DNA of 64,000 nucleotides, from contig CM037590.1 of the NCBI GenBank assembly GCA_021018995.1, forward strand, positions 106,021,097 to 106,085,096, read 5' to 3'. Of the stretch, positions 33,946 to 45,335 are shown in pieces (within the stretch, counting starts at the first letter, position 1; each line of letters starts with the position of its first letter). Position numbers and translations under genes: made by a program. Source of the DNA: Chloranthus sessilifolius (Eukaryota > Streptophyta > Magnoliopsida > Chloranthales > Chloranthaceae). The notes under the pieces were generated by a model, which worked only from the letters and a program-made list of their open reading frames with translations, made no database searches and had not been told where the DNA came from.

Positions 33946-34458
33946 AGCCCTAGGGAAAACTTAGTCACAGATCTGAGATCTATTCTTCTTCTCTGCATTG
34001 GGACTTGTAGTTTAGTGAGAGATTGTGCAGGAATAGACTCCCTTCTATTTTACTTGATCGAAATTAGATGTTAGTTAGCTTCTCTGTAGTGATTGCAGCT
34101 ATGAGGAAATTTGTATTGCAAGCTATTTCTAAGCAATAACTTGTTGATTAAAAGTATAATTAAATCTAAAGATCGTATGGTTTCCTTAGATGTCTATAGG
34201 ATTCATGTTTTAGCGAATAACCCATTCAGTTTTTAGTAGATCTACTATTTACCATCTGATTTCTCTTGGTTTAATACCCATATGAATGTCAGCCATATCT
34301 ATGTGCAGATCTGGGGAGCTCGTAGCACTGACAAACATAGTATTGTAATGGCATTCATGCCCTGATCTGATTCCCTGGATGAGGTTTGATCAGCTTACTC
34401 CTCTAGATTAGATTAGCAACTTCTGGCTTGATCAATAGGATTGAACAGACTCTATAGG

Positions 34459-34490
34459 ACAGTCTGTGACCATTTGAGTGGACAGACTAT
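34459..34490 (+). ncRNA. Leader hairpin, solo LTR, copy 2
   Basis: Inner arms AGTCTGT and ACAGACT are perfect complements; 8 of 9 pairs in the full arms, around CCATTTGAGTGG. Confidence 0.6.
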
Positions 34491-35003
34491 AGCCTTAGGA
34501 GCACCCCAAATGGCATGGGTTAAGTTGGATACTTTCACCTTGTTGAGGTTAGTAATAGCACTTCAGTAAGGACTAGCTGTAGAGAGAGCCCTAAATCTGA
34601 GTTGCATAACTAAATAAATCTGTAACCTAAGCTGCTTACTTCTCACCTTTTTTATTCTTATTTTAACACACCACCATCCTCTTCTTTATAACCCTTTCTT
34701 AGGATAGGACTACACTTTATTTCTTTCTTTAGGTAATTTAGTGTAGGCATGACACCCAACTCCCTTTCTTTAGGATTGCCAGATCTGTAGTCAGATCTGG
34801 AGGCCTACTATTATATCTCATTTTTTGTTCTAGATTAACTTCTCTGTGGGACAAACTCTTACTACATTATTTCTTTAATTGTGCTGTTGCCATTATCTTT
34901 AATTTGCTTTACATTATTTCTTTTATTATTTGTTCTCACCACACAATAAGCAAGCACACTAGTAATAAAATAAAGGAATCCCGAATTAACAAACAATAGG
35001 TGA

Positions 35004-35067
35004 CTCTATATTTTTGCTAGCGAGTGCATCGCCGCGACGGGATCGTAAAAAATCCCACGGTTGCACA
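35004..35067 (+). repeat. 5' LTR of Tat-R, last part
   Basis: Continues the LTR after the solo LTR and ends GGTTGCACA at 35067. Confidence 0.9.
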
Positions 35068-35069
35068 GA

Positions 35070-35087
35070 TGGCGACTCTGCTGGGGA
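35070..35087 (+). promoter_or_regulatory. Primer-binding site of Tat-R
   Basis: TGGCGACTCTGCTGGGGA, identical to the site of Tat-L. Confidence 0.88.
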
Positions 35088-35224
35088 TAGCTTGTAGAGC
35101 TTCTCCTTGAAACTTGGCCTCTTTATTTTTTATTTTACTAACCTTTTTATTGTTATTTTTTATTTTATTTTTACTCACCCTCCGATTAAGTCATTTTACT
35201 TACCCTTACTTTTAAGTCATTTAC

Positions 35225-35395
35225 GAGCCTTAGCCGATTGGCGGGCCTACATGCATATTGTCTTTTAATTTTCTTTACTTTTCTATTTTTTTAGTGGCTT
35301 AGCCGATCGGCCGGCCTACTTGCGCATAGTCTTTTAATTTTCTTTAAATTTCTGTCATTTAAAGTGCCTTAGCCGATTGGTGGGCCTACTTGTGC
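35225..35395 (+). repeat. Three-unit tandem array in the Tat-R leader
   Basis: Units of about 70 bp repeat CTTAGCCGATTGGCGGGCC (variant GCCGATCGGC in unit 2), at about 35228, 35298 and 35368. Confidence 0.85.
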
Positions 35396-35897
35396 AAGCA
35401 TATTCCAACAATGGACGCCGGCCCATAGTGGCGGCACAGGATCATCACCCCCAATCTTTGAAATAAAGAAAACTTTCATAAAAAAAAAGCTTTGAAAAAA
35501 ATTAAATTTGAACCAAGATAGGGAACTTAATCAATTTATTTTTGCGGGGTAGATTTTTAAAGGGTTGGGTTTAGGCACACATACAACCACCCGGGTTTTT
35601 GTATGGTAGCAACCCCTAGTGCTGATGATCCAGAAAAGTCCCAGTTCACCTAGTATCTGAGAAGGCGTTTGCGCCGGAGGTATATCGGGTGTGTTCCAAT
35701 TCCTACAAGCTTAAAACCCACTGGGGAGCGCATTAGCGAGTTATACCGGACTCAAACCCTTTAGGTGCGGTGAGGAGAGAACGATTCATTAAAAAATTAG
35801 TCAATTCCCGGAAGCCCAACTTCCATAAAAAACCAGTTTGGAGACCAATTCTGAGCTAAAGTTGCTGCTGTCAAACAAACTAGAGAGACAAATTGCT

Positions 35898-36016
35898 CTA
35901 GCGCAACTATTAGTTATGCCAATGAAAAATGCCCCAATAGTACACTGGCACAACTAATAGTTGCACCATCTTTAAATCTGGCACTTTTGACTTGGCGCAT
36001 GTATTAGTTGCGCCAG
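35898..36016. repeat. Palindrome cluster in the Tat-R leader
   Basis: Three units, matching those of Tat-L one to one, including the shared centre variant in the unit next to the LTR-distal side. Confidence 0.85.
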
Positions 36017-36228
36017 TGTAGATCTGAGCAGTTGCAGTTCGGATCTGTGGCCTTTTCCACATCCCGAATCCCCCGATTAGTGTCTTAGTGCCTCTAATTG
36101 GGCCCCACCATCTCCGACACCCAATAAGCCCTCGCCGATCAAAAGAAGGCAACTTCTTTCTGACTCATTTCGGGGGATTGGGTCGTTTTCTTTGATTTTT
36201 GTGCCTTCAATAGACCAAGGATCTTCCC

Positions 36229-37189
36229 TTGATTCTTTCGAAGTGCTTCAGAATCGTCGCCGTGGATCCTAAATTAGGGTACGAAAGCCACCCGAGAAGG
36301 GAATTTCAAGGCCTAAACCTTTGTTTTTATGGTGCCGGCATAACGACATCATCTTGCCCTCCATCATCCCGTAGGGGAAGAAGGAAATTCTTTAGGCCTT
36401 ATCCAAGGCACCCACACCCTACCCAATACCGAGACAGGTCGTGGGTAGTAGACCCGGCTTACTCTGATCCCGATTCATCCTCACCACAATCTCCAACCCA
36501 CTCCCATTAGAGAGAAGTTTTTTCCACCATCCCCCTTACCCAATCACCCTTTACAATTACCGGGTCCTTCGGTACTCCCATTTTCCCAACCACCACCTCC
36601 TAGAATATCCAAAATCAACCCTCCTACTCTCCATCTTTTGCCCAAACCATGCCCATTTTCCATCCCATATTCATGCCAAATCCATCCCACATTCCATCCA
36701 CTTCCATGCCAAACCCATCCCACATTCCATCCACTTCCATGACAAATCCTACACATTCCCCATCCACATCCATGCCCCATTTCCCATCTTCCCCATATAG
36801 GCCCGATCCACCCACATTCACCTATGTCACCTCCACCTTATCCACCCCCCCACAAATCCTCTCATCTACCCAAGGCATGCCCGATTTTACCGGGGTCATG
36901 CCCAATTTACCCACCACATCCACCACATCTATATCTCATCACCCCTTAAATCCATCATCTCCATCCAACCTTCCTTCCATGACTATGATGGAGGAGATGT
37001 TCCAAGCCTACTCCATGTGGAAGGCTTCCCAAAATTCCCGCTCTCCTCCACACCGCATATCTATAAACCCATCCCATTCCCTAGCCAATCTCTATGCCTC
37101 ACTCCCCCATGACCCCCATCAACCCCCCATCATCCACACCATCAAAACCCCCACCTCCCACATGCCCCAAGGCCCATTGGCCTAAACCC
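36229..37189 (+). pseudogene. Tat-R Pro-rich N-terminal region of gag
   Basis: Frame from 36229 includes FRPYPRHPHPTQYRDRSWVV, then (after stops near 36510 and 36600) MPNPSHIPSTSMPNPSH repeats, and MTMMEEMFQAYSMWKASQN shared with Tat-L. Pro/Ser/Thr-rich and probably unstructured. The start codon is not certain. The short 30-bp repeat near 36670-36760 (PNPSHIPSTSM) is specific to this copy. Confidence 0.65.
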
Positions 37190-37660
37190 CCTTTGCCCAC
37201 ATATCCCAGGGCCCAATGGCCCAATACCACACCACCCAAACCTACCCAGGGCCCATGGCCCAAACCCACCAAGGACCCATGACCCTGACCCACCAAGGGC
37301 ATATGGCCTAGCCCACAAAGGCCCAATGGGCCAGACCCACGCAGGGCCCCATGGCCCGACCCATAAAGACCCAATGGGCCAAACCCATCAATGGCCCATG
37401 GCCCATACCCTCCAAAGGTCCATGGCCCAAACGCATCTAGCCCAGGCCCAAACCCATCAATGGCCCATGGCTCATACCCTCCAAAGGCTAGTGACCCATA
37501 CCCTTCATAACCTAATGGGCCAAACCCACATACATCAAGGGCCCATAGCCCAAATCCATCTAGCCCAAACCCTCCAAAGCTTAATGGGCCATGCCCATCA
37601 AAGCCTAATGGGCCAAGACCCTCCAAATCCCATGTCCTTTACCCAAACCCAACCTGACCA
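37190..37660 (+). repeat. 30-bp coding minisatellite in gag, Tat-R
   Basis: Units encode variants of QGPMAQTHQ and MAHTLQR, with frame changes between units and stops. Homologous to 13205-13640. Confidence 0.8.
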
Positions 37661-38997
37661 AGGCCTTATGGCCCAAACCTTCCAAGACTTTAGGGCCCAA
37701 GCCCCACACTCATACCTTCCACAACACCCCCAACCTTCACACCCAAGTCAAACCCATGCCATACCCCAAACCCAATTCTCTCATGGTCCCATATCCCAAG
37801 ACCATCTCCAAACCTTTCCCCATGCCCAATGGCCTCATCAGGCCCCACCCCTAAACCAAACTACCACTCACCCCATCACCCAACAACATTTCCCTTATAT
37901 TCAAGGGGCTCACCCAACCCATATCTAGTCCAATCCCATCCAGTCCATACACCAACATGAAAATCTCATCCTTGCTACCCCTTATGCAGATCAGCAGTAT
38001 GAGGAGGACGAGATCAGAATCAGTGGGGCCTATGCTGGGGCAGTGACCAATGCTAATCTTCTACCTGTAATTACCCCACCCCTGGCAGCCCAAAGTGAGT
38101 CCAGGCTAATAGTTGAAAAGATGGCCCTCATGTCCAAGGAGTCGAAATAACTGAAAGAACAGTTGGATAAAATCCAAAAGCAATTACAAAAGATGGGTGG
38201 TGCTGAAATCCACGCTACAGACTTAACAGATTTATGCCCATTTACTAAGGTCCCCCTACCCCCAAAATTCAAAATGCCGACATTCAACAAGTACAATGGC
38301 ATAGGCAACCCAATTGCACACCTCAAGTCCTATTACGGGGACATGTGCCAATACGGGGGGATGAGAGACTGCTAATAAAAGTCTTTCAGAAGAGCCTGAA
38401 AGGTTCAACCTTGAGTTGGTTCACGTCCTTGGAACCATCCATGATGAAGACATGGAAAGATCTGACCCACCTATTCCAAAAGCAATATGTCTACAACATA
38501 GACATTGAGCCCCACAAGTCAGATCTAGCCTGGTTAAAGCAGAACTCCAATAAAATCTTCAGTGATTACTTAGGGCGTTGGAGAGCACTGGCAACTCAAG
38601 TCAGAAACAGGATATTTGACGACGAGCAGATAAAAATAATCCTAAAGAATACCCTGCCAGTGATCTCAAATTTTCTTGTATACCAATAATAGTCTAGTTT
38701 TACTGACTTGATAAGGAACGCCAACTACTGTGAAGACGCCATCAGAGAAGGGCGGCTGAACAAGAATGCCTCTGGGGGCCAGTGGGGTTAGGAGATTTAC
38801 CGAGTAGAAGAATGATAGGAGGACAAGGGCAGAAGTGTAAAATGTTGCAAACACAAGGGCCCAACAATAACCACGTGACACCGTTCCAATTCCAAGCGGC
38901 CCAGCCAGCACCGGCCAGAACTGAGCAGATACAGAGGGCAGGGAACGGTCAAGGAATGTAGATGACTTTGGAACAAAGGAGAGCCCGCTATGACTGA
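37661..38997 (+). pseudogene. Tat-R gag capsid region
   Basis: After a Pro/Gln-rich stretch, 38100-38690 encodes the gag capsid pattern: LKEQLDKIQKQLQKMG, PPKFKMPTFNKYNGIGNPI, HLKSYYGDMCQYG, STLSWFTSLEPSMMKTWKDL, QKQYVYNIDIEPHKSDLA and YLGRWRALATQVRNRI. A frameshift lies near 38360 and stops near 38148 and 38690, after which sequence to 38997 is recognisable only in pieces. It forms the particle shell in related elements. Confidence 0.85.
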
Positions 38998-39779
38998 GTG
39001 TTTACACCCTTGGGGCAATCTTTAAGTATACTTTTATCTTCATTAATAGAAAAGGGATTAGTTGCCATTCATCAACCACAACCTCCTCCCCAGCTGATCC
39101 CAAAGAACTATGACCCGAATAACCATTGCAATTTTCACCAGGGTTTGGGTCACCTAACTGATTGTTGCTTCCCATTGAAGCACGCGATCCAAGACTTGAT
39201 CGATGCTAGGAAAATAATTCTGCCGATGCCGTCTCAAGGGAACTAGCACGCAAACATCCATTAGGTTCCATTACCCCCGCATCTTACAGGAGGAGCAGGT
39301 CCCAGACTCACCATCGACATGATAGAGGAAAATGAGGAGGAATTTGAGTTTGACCCATTCGATTATATCAGTGATCTGGAGGCTATGTGGCGCCACATCC
39401 GAGAAATGTTGAAGAAAGGAATATTGGGGTGATTGAACCCCTGAACTTGTCAGATTATTTCCCCAACCCGAGTCCTCAAATTGAACCCTTGGATCTTAGG
39501 GCTTACTTTCCATCACCCACACCCGTCAATTATGTGCACATAAATGCATATCAACCATACACCACCACCCCCATCAGTTATCTAGTGGCCCATCATACCC
39601 CCAATCCCCTGTTAGCACCCATCAGCTACCAATGGCCCATCCCTACCCCTAACCCCCCGCCAGCACCCATCAACTACCAATGGCCTACCCCTACCCCTTT
39701 TCCCTCGACGCCACCACTCACAAGCTTCACCACCCTATCTAGCCTAATTTTTCTACCCAACCAGCTACCACCGAGGTAA
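38998..39779 (+). pseudogene. Tat-R nucleocapsid-like region and Pro-rich linker
   Basis: HCNFHQGLGHLTDCCFPLKH keeps the Cys that Tat-L has lost, followed by AIQDLIDARKI. 39387-39779 is the Pro-rich linker (PINYQWPTP repeats, shorter than in Tat-L). A stop at 39244 and a frameshift near 39390 separate them. Confidence 0.8.
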
Positions 39780-40121
39780 ATCAAGTGTTGCCCATACCTC
39801 CTGAGCCAGTAGTTCAAGTACCTCTGATAGCAGCAACTATACCATTCTAGATTTTGGGACTTACCTACAATCCTCATCAGGTCCCACTGAGTTATGAACA
39901 AACCAATGTCAATGCTGGCAGCCATTGAGAAGGGGTAGTAGACTTTGTCACATGATCTGGAAAGATATCTAAGCATCCAAAAGCACCCGGCTGACTACAA
40001 AGCCCAACGGAGGGAAGAAATATAGCGCGATGAATCGCCTTGAGAAAATGGAAATTAGAGAATATATACTGGAGACTCAGCTGAGAAGAATGCCTGCCAT
40101 ATTGCTGTATGGGATCTGTTA

Positions 40122-41111
40122 ATGACATTCCCACTCCATTTTCAAGCTTTAATGGAGGCATTAAAGAATGCGCATGTCTCACTTCAAGTTAGCTCGGATG
40201 AAGTCGGGCAAATAATTGGTCAGATGATGGCTCCAAATGCCATTTCATTTTCTGATGCTTATTTACCTGAGGAAGGAGGTAGTCACTCAAAATCTTTGAA
40301 TATAACTGTTGAGTCTAGAAATATGGTAATCCCCTTGGTTCTAATTGATAAAGGGTTGGCATTGAATATATGCCCATTAAGAACCGCTACGAAAATCGGG
40401 ATAGACCCATGCATGTTGAGACCCACGAGAACCAGTGCCCGAGGTTTTGACAATACCAGGAGAGAGATAATGGGAGAAGTTGACCTTGAGCTATTGATTG
40501 GGCCAATGATCTTCTCCATATTGTTTTAAGTAATGGACATTAAATCCTCATTTAATCTATTATAAGGGTGCTCAAGGCTACATGAGGTCGGAGCCATGCC
40601 CTCCACATTGCACAAGAAACTCAAATTTACATTTGGACATAAGATCATCGCAATCATCGGTGAGGGGCATAGTGAGAAAGAGAAGGCCACCAATAGCATT
40701 GAAAAGCCCAATATACTAGATGTGTAAAACACCATCGAGGATGTCGACCTCCACAGTTTTGAGTACGAGGTATCGACAATACTCTCGGAACCCCTTGAGG
40801 GCATCGTCCCGAGAATCGGAGATGGAATGGAAGTAGCAGTGGTCATGCTCCAAAAGTGGGGTTATCAAAAAGGAAGGGCTCTTGAGCCCAGATTACAAGG
40901 CAGAAGGGAGCTCGCCACAGCCAAAGGGGGGGGGAAAGTCATATTTGGGCTTGGTTATAAGCCCATGAAAGAAGAAGTGAGAGAGGCTAAGGAGAAAGCC
41001 CCTGCCACGGCAGCTGCAAAAGCTAGAGGGATCCACATAGAAGAGAAACCTCGACCCAGGCCTCATATAAGAAATTCATTCATAAGTGCCAGGGTGGTGA
41101 AGATTGACTGA
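40122..41111 (+). pseudogene. Tat-R aspartic protease and G-patch
   Basis: 40122-40529 is the protease. Its active-site segment reads VLIDKGLALN, so the Asp remains but the following Asn-Gly-Ser is Lys-Gly-Leu, which should inactivate it. A stop at 40527 and further stops follow. 40827-41111 carries the G-patch, decayed to WGYQKGRALEPRLQGR (two Gly lost), and the lysine-rich tail KPMKEEVREAKEK. Confidence 0.88.
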
Positions 41112-41622
41112 AATGGGGAGACTCGATTAACCCCACACAAGCCCGCAGCACTAGTCCACCCCACCAATCCCTACATTACCCTTCCTATCCTAGAGATAGA
41201 TTTGGCCGCATTATCCCTCTTTGAGGAACGACGGCCAGTACCTGAACAAGCTCCCCCTGTGGTAAATCACCATAAAGTGGTATTGATGCTTGAGGACATC
41301 ATCTCAGACGAAATGGGGATTAACATGGTGGAAGCTGACTCTAATGAGCCATATCAGTCAGCCCAAGGATCAAAATATTGGCTGAAATGACCAAAATTAT
41401 CGATTTCGGTCCCCATCGAAACGATAATTTGGGACCAAAATTTCGGTCATAGAATATATGGGAGTGAAATTTTTGGTCAAATTATCGATCGAAATTTCGG
41501 TTTCGACCGAAATTTCGATCCAAAATTTCAGTTTTGGTCCCCTCCGAAATTGAAACAAAACTCAAAATTTTGATCCTTGGTCAACCCCCTCCATCCAAAC
41601 AGGTAAATGAGCGGCCTCTCAG
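41112..41622 (+). pseudogene. Tat-R post-protease linker, split by a MITE
   Basis: MAALSLFEERRPVPEQAPPV and DEMGINMVEADSNEPYQSA match Tat-L. The frame is then interrupted by the MITE at 41363. Two donor candidates follow: CAG|GTAAAT (exon end 41602) and CAG|GTATG (exon end 41622). Confidence 0.75.
41363..41580. mobile_element. MITE-like inverted-repeat insertion
   Basis: 218 bp with 14-bp terminal inverted repeats starting CCAAGGATCAAAAT, flanked by TCAGC and TCAAC (one difference). The inside is rich in AAATTTCGG and its complement. Tat-L lacks it. The superfamily is not recognised. Confidence 0.75.
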
Positions 41623-41881
41623 GTATGCAATTGGGTATCTTTTCCCCAAACCCTGGAAGCGGGGAGTGGCCTAATATTTGGCACCCGTTTCCCAAAAAAA
41701 TGATAACTTATAAAAAGTGAGATAAGCCCTTGGCAGGCAATATCTTATATATACACAGACTCGTGCTGCCAAGGCTCCATCTCCGAAGAAAACAAAAATC
41801 TTAAAAACATTGAAAAAATACAAAATCCCAAAAACATTGAAAAAATGTAAAGTTCAAAAATATTGTCATTTAAAATTCTAG
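41623..41881 (+). other. Probable pro-RT intron (Tat-R)
   Basis: Same position and TTCTAG acceptor as Tat-L. 259 nt, or 279 with the stronger upstream donor. Non-coding, A-rich. Confidence 0.6.
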
Positions 41882-43081
41882 ATAAAATCCCATAAAAAGA
41901 TGCCTTAATTGAAATACCCGTCCCACGTAAAATCGACCCCTTCCCTATAGAAATACAAGGAGAGGTAGGTGTTACGAGTTTGGACGAGGATATCCCCTTG
42001 GAGGAGCTCCCCAATGAGCTCCTTGACCGGTTTGCCAAATTTGAGGAAGAAACTGAGGACATTAATCTAGGGACTGAGGAGAGTCCCCGCATTACCAAAA
42101 TTGGAACGTCGCTGTCTCCTGAAGAAAGAAAAATCATGATCGATTTCCTTCGATTATACTAAGACATTTTTGCTTGGTCATACGAGGACATGCCTAGTCT
42201 AGACACCGATTTGGTCAAGCATGAGTTGCCTCTCTACCCTGAAATGAAGCCAGTTAAGTAGAAGCTTAGACGTCTCTGACTCGAGTGGATGGTGAAAGTC
42301 AAGGATGAGGTCATCAAGCAATATGATGTGGTGTTCCTCATGGTATCCAAATACCCGCAGTGGCTAGCCAATATCGTGCCTGTGCCAAAGAAGGATGGAA
42401 AGGTCTACATGTATATCAATTTTCGCAATTTGAACAAGTGAGCCCGAAGGACGATTTCCCATTGCCGCACATCGACATCTTGGTCGATAACACTGCTAAG
42501 CATGGGATGCTTTCCTTTATGGATGGATTCTCAGGATATAATCAGATTAAGATGGCAGAGGCGGATCGAGAGAAGTCTGTGTTCATCACCCCTTGGGGAA
42601 CCTTTTACTATAGAGTCATGCCATTTAGATTGAAGAGTGTCGGTGTAACATACCAGAGGGCTATGACTGTGTTGTTTCATGACATGATACATCGAGAAAT
42701 TGAAGTGTATGTCGATGATATGATAGCCAAATCACCGGAGCAAGGCAATCATCTGGTAAACCTTCAGAAGCTGTTCGAGAGGTTGAGAAAGTACAAGTTA
42801 CATCTGAATCCACAGAAGTGCTCATTTGGCACCATGTCAGGGAAATTGTTGGGATTTATCGTCAGCAAGAGAGGGATCGAGGTCGACCCAGTCAAAGTCA
42901 AAGCCATCACTGAAATGCTGCCATCATCTACTGAGAAGGAAGTTAGAGGGTTCTTGGGTATAATACAATATATCAGTCGGTTCATTGCACAGCTAATGCC
43001 TATTTGCACACCGATTTTTAAGCTACTAAGTAAGAACTCGCCCGCTGAATGGAACGATGATTTTTAGGCAGTGTTCGATAA
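41882..43081 (+). pseudogene. Tat-R reverse transcriptase
   Basis: The linker 41980-42162 (DEDIPLEELPNELLDRFAKF) is followed by RT. 42436-43067 is open and contains DDFPLPHIDILVDNTAKHG, FMDGFSGYNQIKM, TPWGTFYYRVMPFRLKS and the catalytic VYVDDM, so the core Asp residues persist. Stops interrupt the fingers region near 42163, 42260 and 42279, and a stop follows at 43066. Confidence 0.92.
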
Positions 43082-44160
43082 AATCAAAAGATACTTCCTT
43101 AACCCACCTGTGTTAGTACCACCCGAGCCGGGTAGACCACTCTTGCTGTATCTCCCCACAACGGAAGTTTAGATGGGATGCGTCTTAGGGCAGCATGATG
43201 AGACAGGAAGAAGAGAGCAGGCCATCTACTATATGAGCAAGAAGTTTACTGATTATAAAACACGCTATTCTCATATGGAGAAAGCATGCCTGACTCTTGT
43301 ATGGGCTACTCATAGACTTTGCCATTACTTGCTATCCCAAGCCATTCTACTTTTGGGTGGAAAGGATTTGTTGAAATACCTATTCGAGAAGTCGGCTCTC
43401 ACTGGGCGAACTGCACGATGGCAACTTTTATTGTCTGAGTTCGACATCACCTACACCACTCAAAGTCGATTAAGGGATAGGTACTCATCGATCATCTTGC
43501 CGACAATCCTCTACCAGATTATGAGCCTTTGAGAACTGAGTTCCCCGATGAAGACATCCTATTCATGACAAAAGATGATACTGAAGAAACAGAAGATTCT
43601 TGGGTAATGCGCTTTGACAGGGCAACAAATGCCGAGGGTCAAGGAGTTAGTGCCATTCTGGTTTCGCCGAAAGGATCCCATGTACCTGTCTCTATCAAGC
43701 TCAACTTTCCTTGCACTAACAACATGGCCGAATATGAAGCTTATTCCATTAGACTACAGGCAGCTCTCGATCTAAAAGTGACTCACCTCCGAGTATTCGG
43801 TGATTCGCAATTGATCATATGCCAGATGAATAGTAATTGAAAGATGAAAGATGAGAAACTGATCCCTTACCATGAACACCTCGAGGATCTGATAGCTTGC
43901 TTCTAAGATGTGACATTCTCATATGCCCCCCGAATAAGGAATCACTTTGCCGACGCACTAGCCACTTTGGCGTCGATGATAGAAATCCCGTATGGTGCTG
44001 AGATGAAGCTGATCGTGATCGAGCAAAGGAATGAGCCGGCCTTCTGCCTCCAGATTGAGGAACCTATAAAGCCTGATGATGAACCACCTTGGTTCTCAGA
44101 TATCAAGAATTTCCTTGAGACACTAACTTTCCCTAAGGGTACGCTCAAGATAGACCGATG
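43082..44160 (+). pseudogene. Tat-R RNase H and archaeal-type second RNase H
   Basis: 43082-43532: RT-linked RNase H (QAIYYMSKKFTDY, YSHMEKACLTLVWATHRL). 43529-43840: second RNase H with MRFDRATN (the usual FDGA has Gly changed to Arg), NNMAEYEA and VFGDSQLIICQ. 43910-44161: linker with FADALATLASMIEIPYGAEM. Stops at 43171, 43838 and 43904. Confidence 0.88.
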
Positions 44161-45335
44161 AACCATTCAATGTCTAGCAACATGCTACGTCATTTGTGGG
44201 GAATGCCTTTACAAGCGATCCTACAATAACATCTTGCTCAGGTGCCTTACAAAAACTGAAGCGGTCAATATCATGAAAGAGATCCATGAAGGAGTATGCG
44301 GAGCCCACATCAGTGGTCACATGCTCGCCAAGAAAATTCTGTGGTAGGGACACTTTTAGACCACTATGGAATCAGATTGCTGTAAACATGTTCAAAAATA
44401 TTATAAGTGTCAGGAACACTCTAGTCTGATACACGTTCCTGCCATTGATCTTCACTGCATGACCACTCCTTTGCCATTTGCTACCTCGGGCCTTGACGTC
44501 GTTGGAATGATTAATCCAAAAGTTTCAAATGGACATCGATTTATCCTCATCACCATTGAATACTTCACCAAGTGGGTAGAAGCAGCGTCATATGCTAACA
44601 TTGTAGCCAGTCACGTCGAGAAATTTCTCAAAAATAATATTGTGTGCCCATTTGGAGTACCCAAGGATATCATCACAGACAGCGGTACAAAGTTTGTGAA
44701 TAAGCGCATCCGAGCCTTCTGCGAGCAGTATAAAATCAAGCACCATCGCTTGTTACCTTATCAGCCTCAAACTAATAGAGCCGTGAAAGCTGCGAACAAA
44801 ATGACCATCTGCATCCTAGAGAAGATGGTCATCACTTACCGAGATTGGAGTAAAATGCTGCCATTTGCTTTATGGGCCTACAGAACGTTGATCCATACTG
44901 CTATAAGGGCAACACCATTCTCCTTGGTGTATGGAACCGAGGCCCTCCTATCGGTTGGGTTGAAGTACCCTCGCTCTGAATCCTCATGGAATCAGGCATA
45001 CCCAAAGCAGAGAGAGATCCTGCTTTGAACAATTGAATCTACTAGACGAGAAGAGACTTCTAGCCTTGTGTCACACTCAAGTTTACCAGGGGCGAATCGC
45101 ATGCGCTTAAAATAAATGTGTTCGCAGTCGAGATCTGAAGGTAGGAGACACTGTACTGAAGATGATCTTCCCATCCCTCCAAGTCGATCCGAGAGGGAAG
45201 TTCAAGAAGAACTGGGAAGGACCTTACGTCGTTCGAGAGGTGCTACTGGGATACGCCATCTGCGTCACCACCATGGACAGAGATCATCTTCCTAAGCCCA
45301 TCAATGCTGGATACGTTCGACGGTTCTATGCTTAG
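44161..45335 (+). pseudogene. Tat-R integrase
   Basis: The zinc-binding part is around 44190-44410 (EIHEGVCGAHISGHML, then CCKHVQKYYKCQ with one Cys changed to Tyr). Core 44440-44980: GLDVVGMI, then IITDSGTKF keeps the second Asp, but PQTNRAVKAANK has Lys where the catalytic Glu belongs. The C-terminal part ends NAGYVRRFYA at 45335. The damage is at a different catalytic residue from that in Tat-L. Confidence 0.9.

Larger units (their letters stand above)
32341..34998 (+). mobile_element. Solo Athila-type LTR inside the Tat-R LTR
   Basis: Begins TGTTAATCAG, ends ACAATA, 2658 bp, with no primer site or internal sequence. Flanks GGCAA (32336-32340) and GGTGA (34999-35003) are a decayed 5-bp duplication; the Tat-L LTR shows the empty site near 16133-16137. 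TATATAA at 33428-33434, a telo-box-like stretch at about 33509-33527, and two leader hairpins. U3 uses CGCGCA/TGCGCGA-like motifs rather than CTCGAG. Confidence 0.88.
35088..36228 (+). other. Tat-R leader
   Basis: Untranslated. Holds a three-unit tandem array (35225-35395) and three palindromes (35898-35922, 35945-35969, 35992-36016). The flanks of both match the Tat-L leader closely, but the tandem-array core motif differs. Confidence 0.7.

Noticed and set aside
36544-36821. Minus-strand Gly/Trp/Met-rich frames
   Set aside because: Antisense shadows of the Pro-rich gag N-terminal region of Tat-R.
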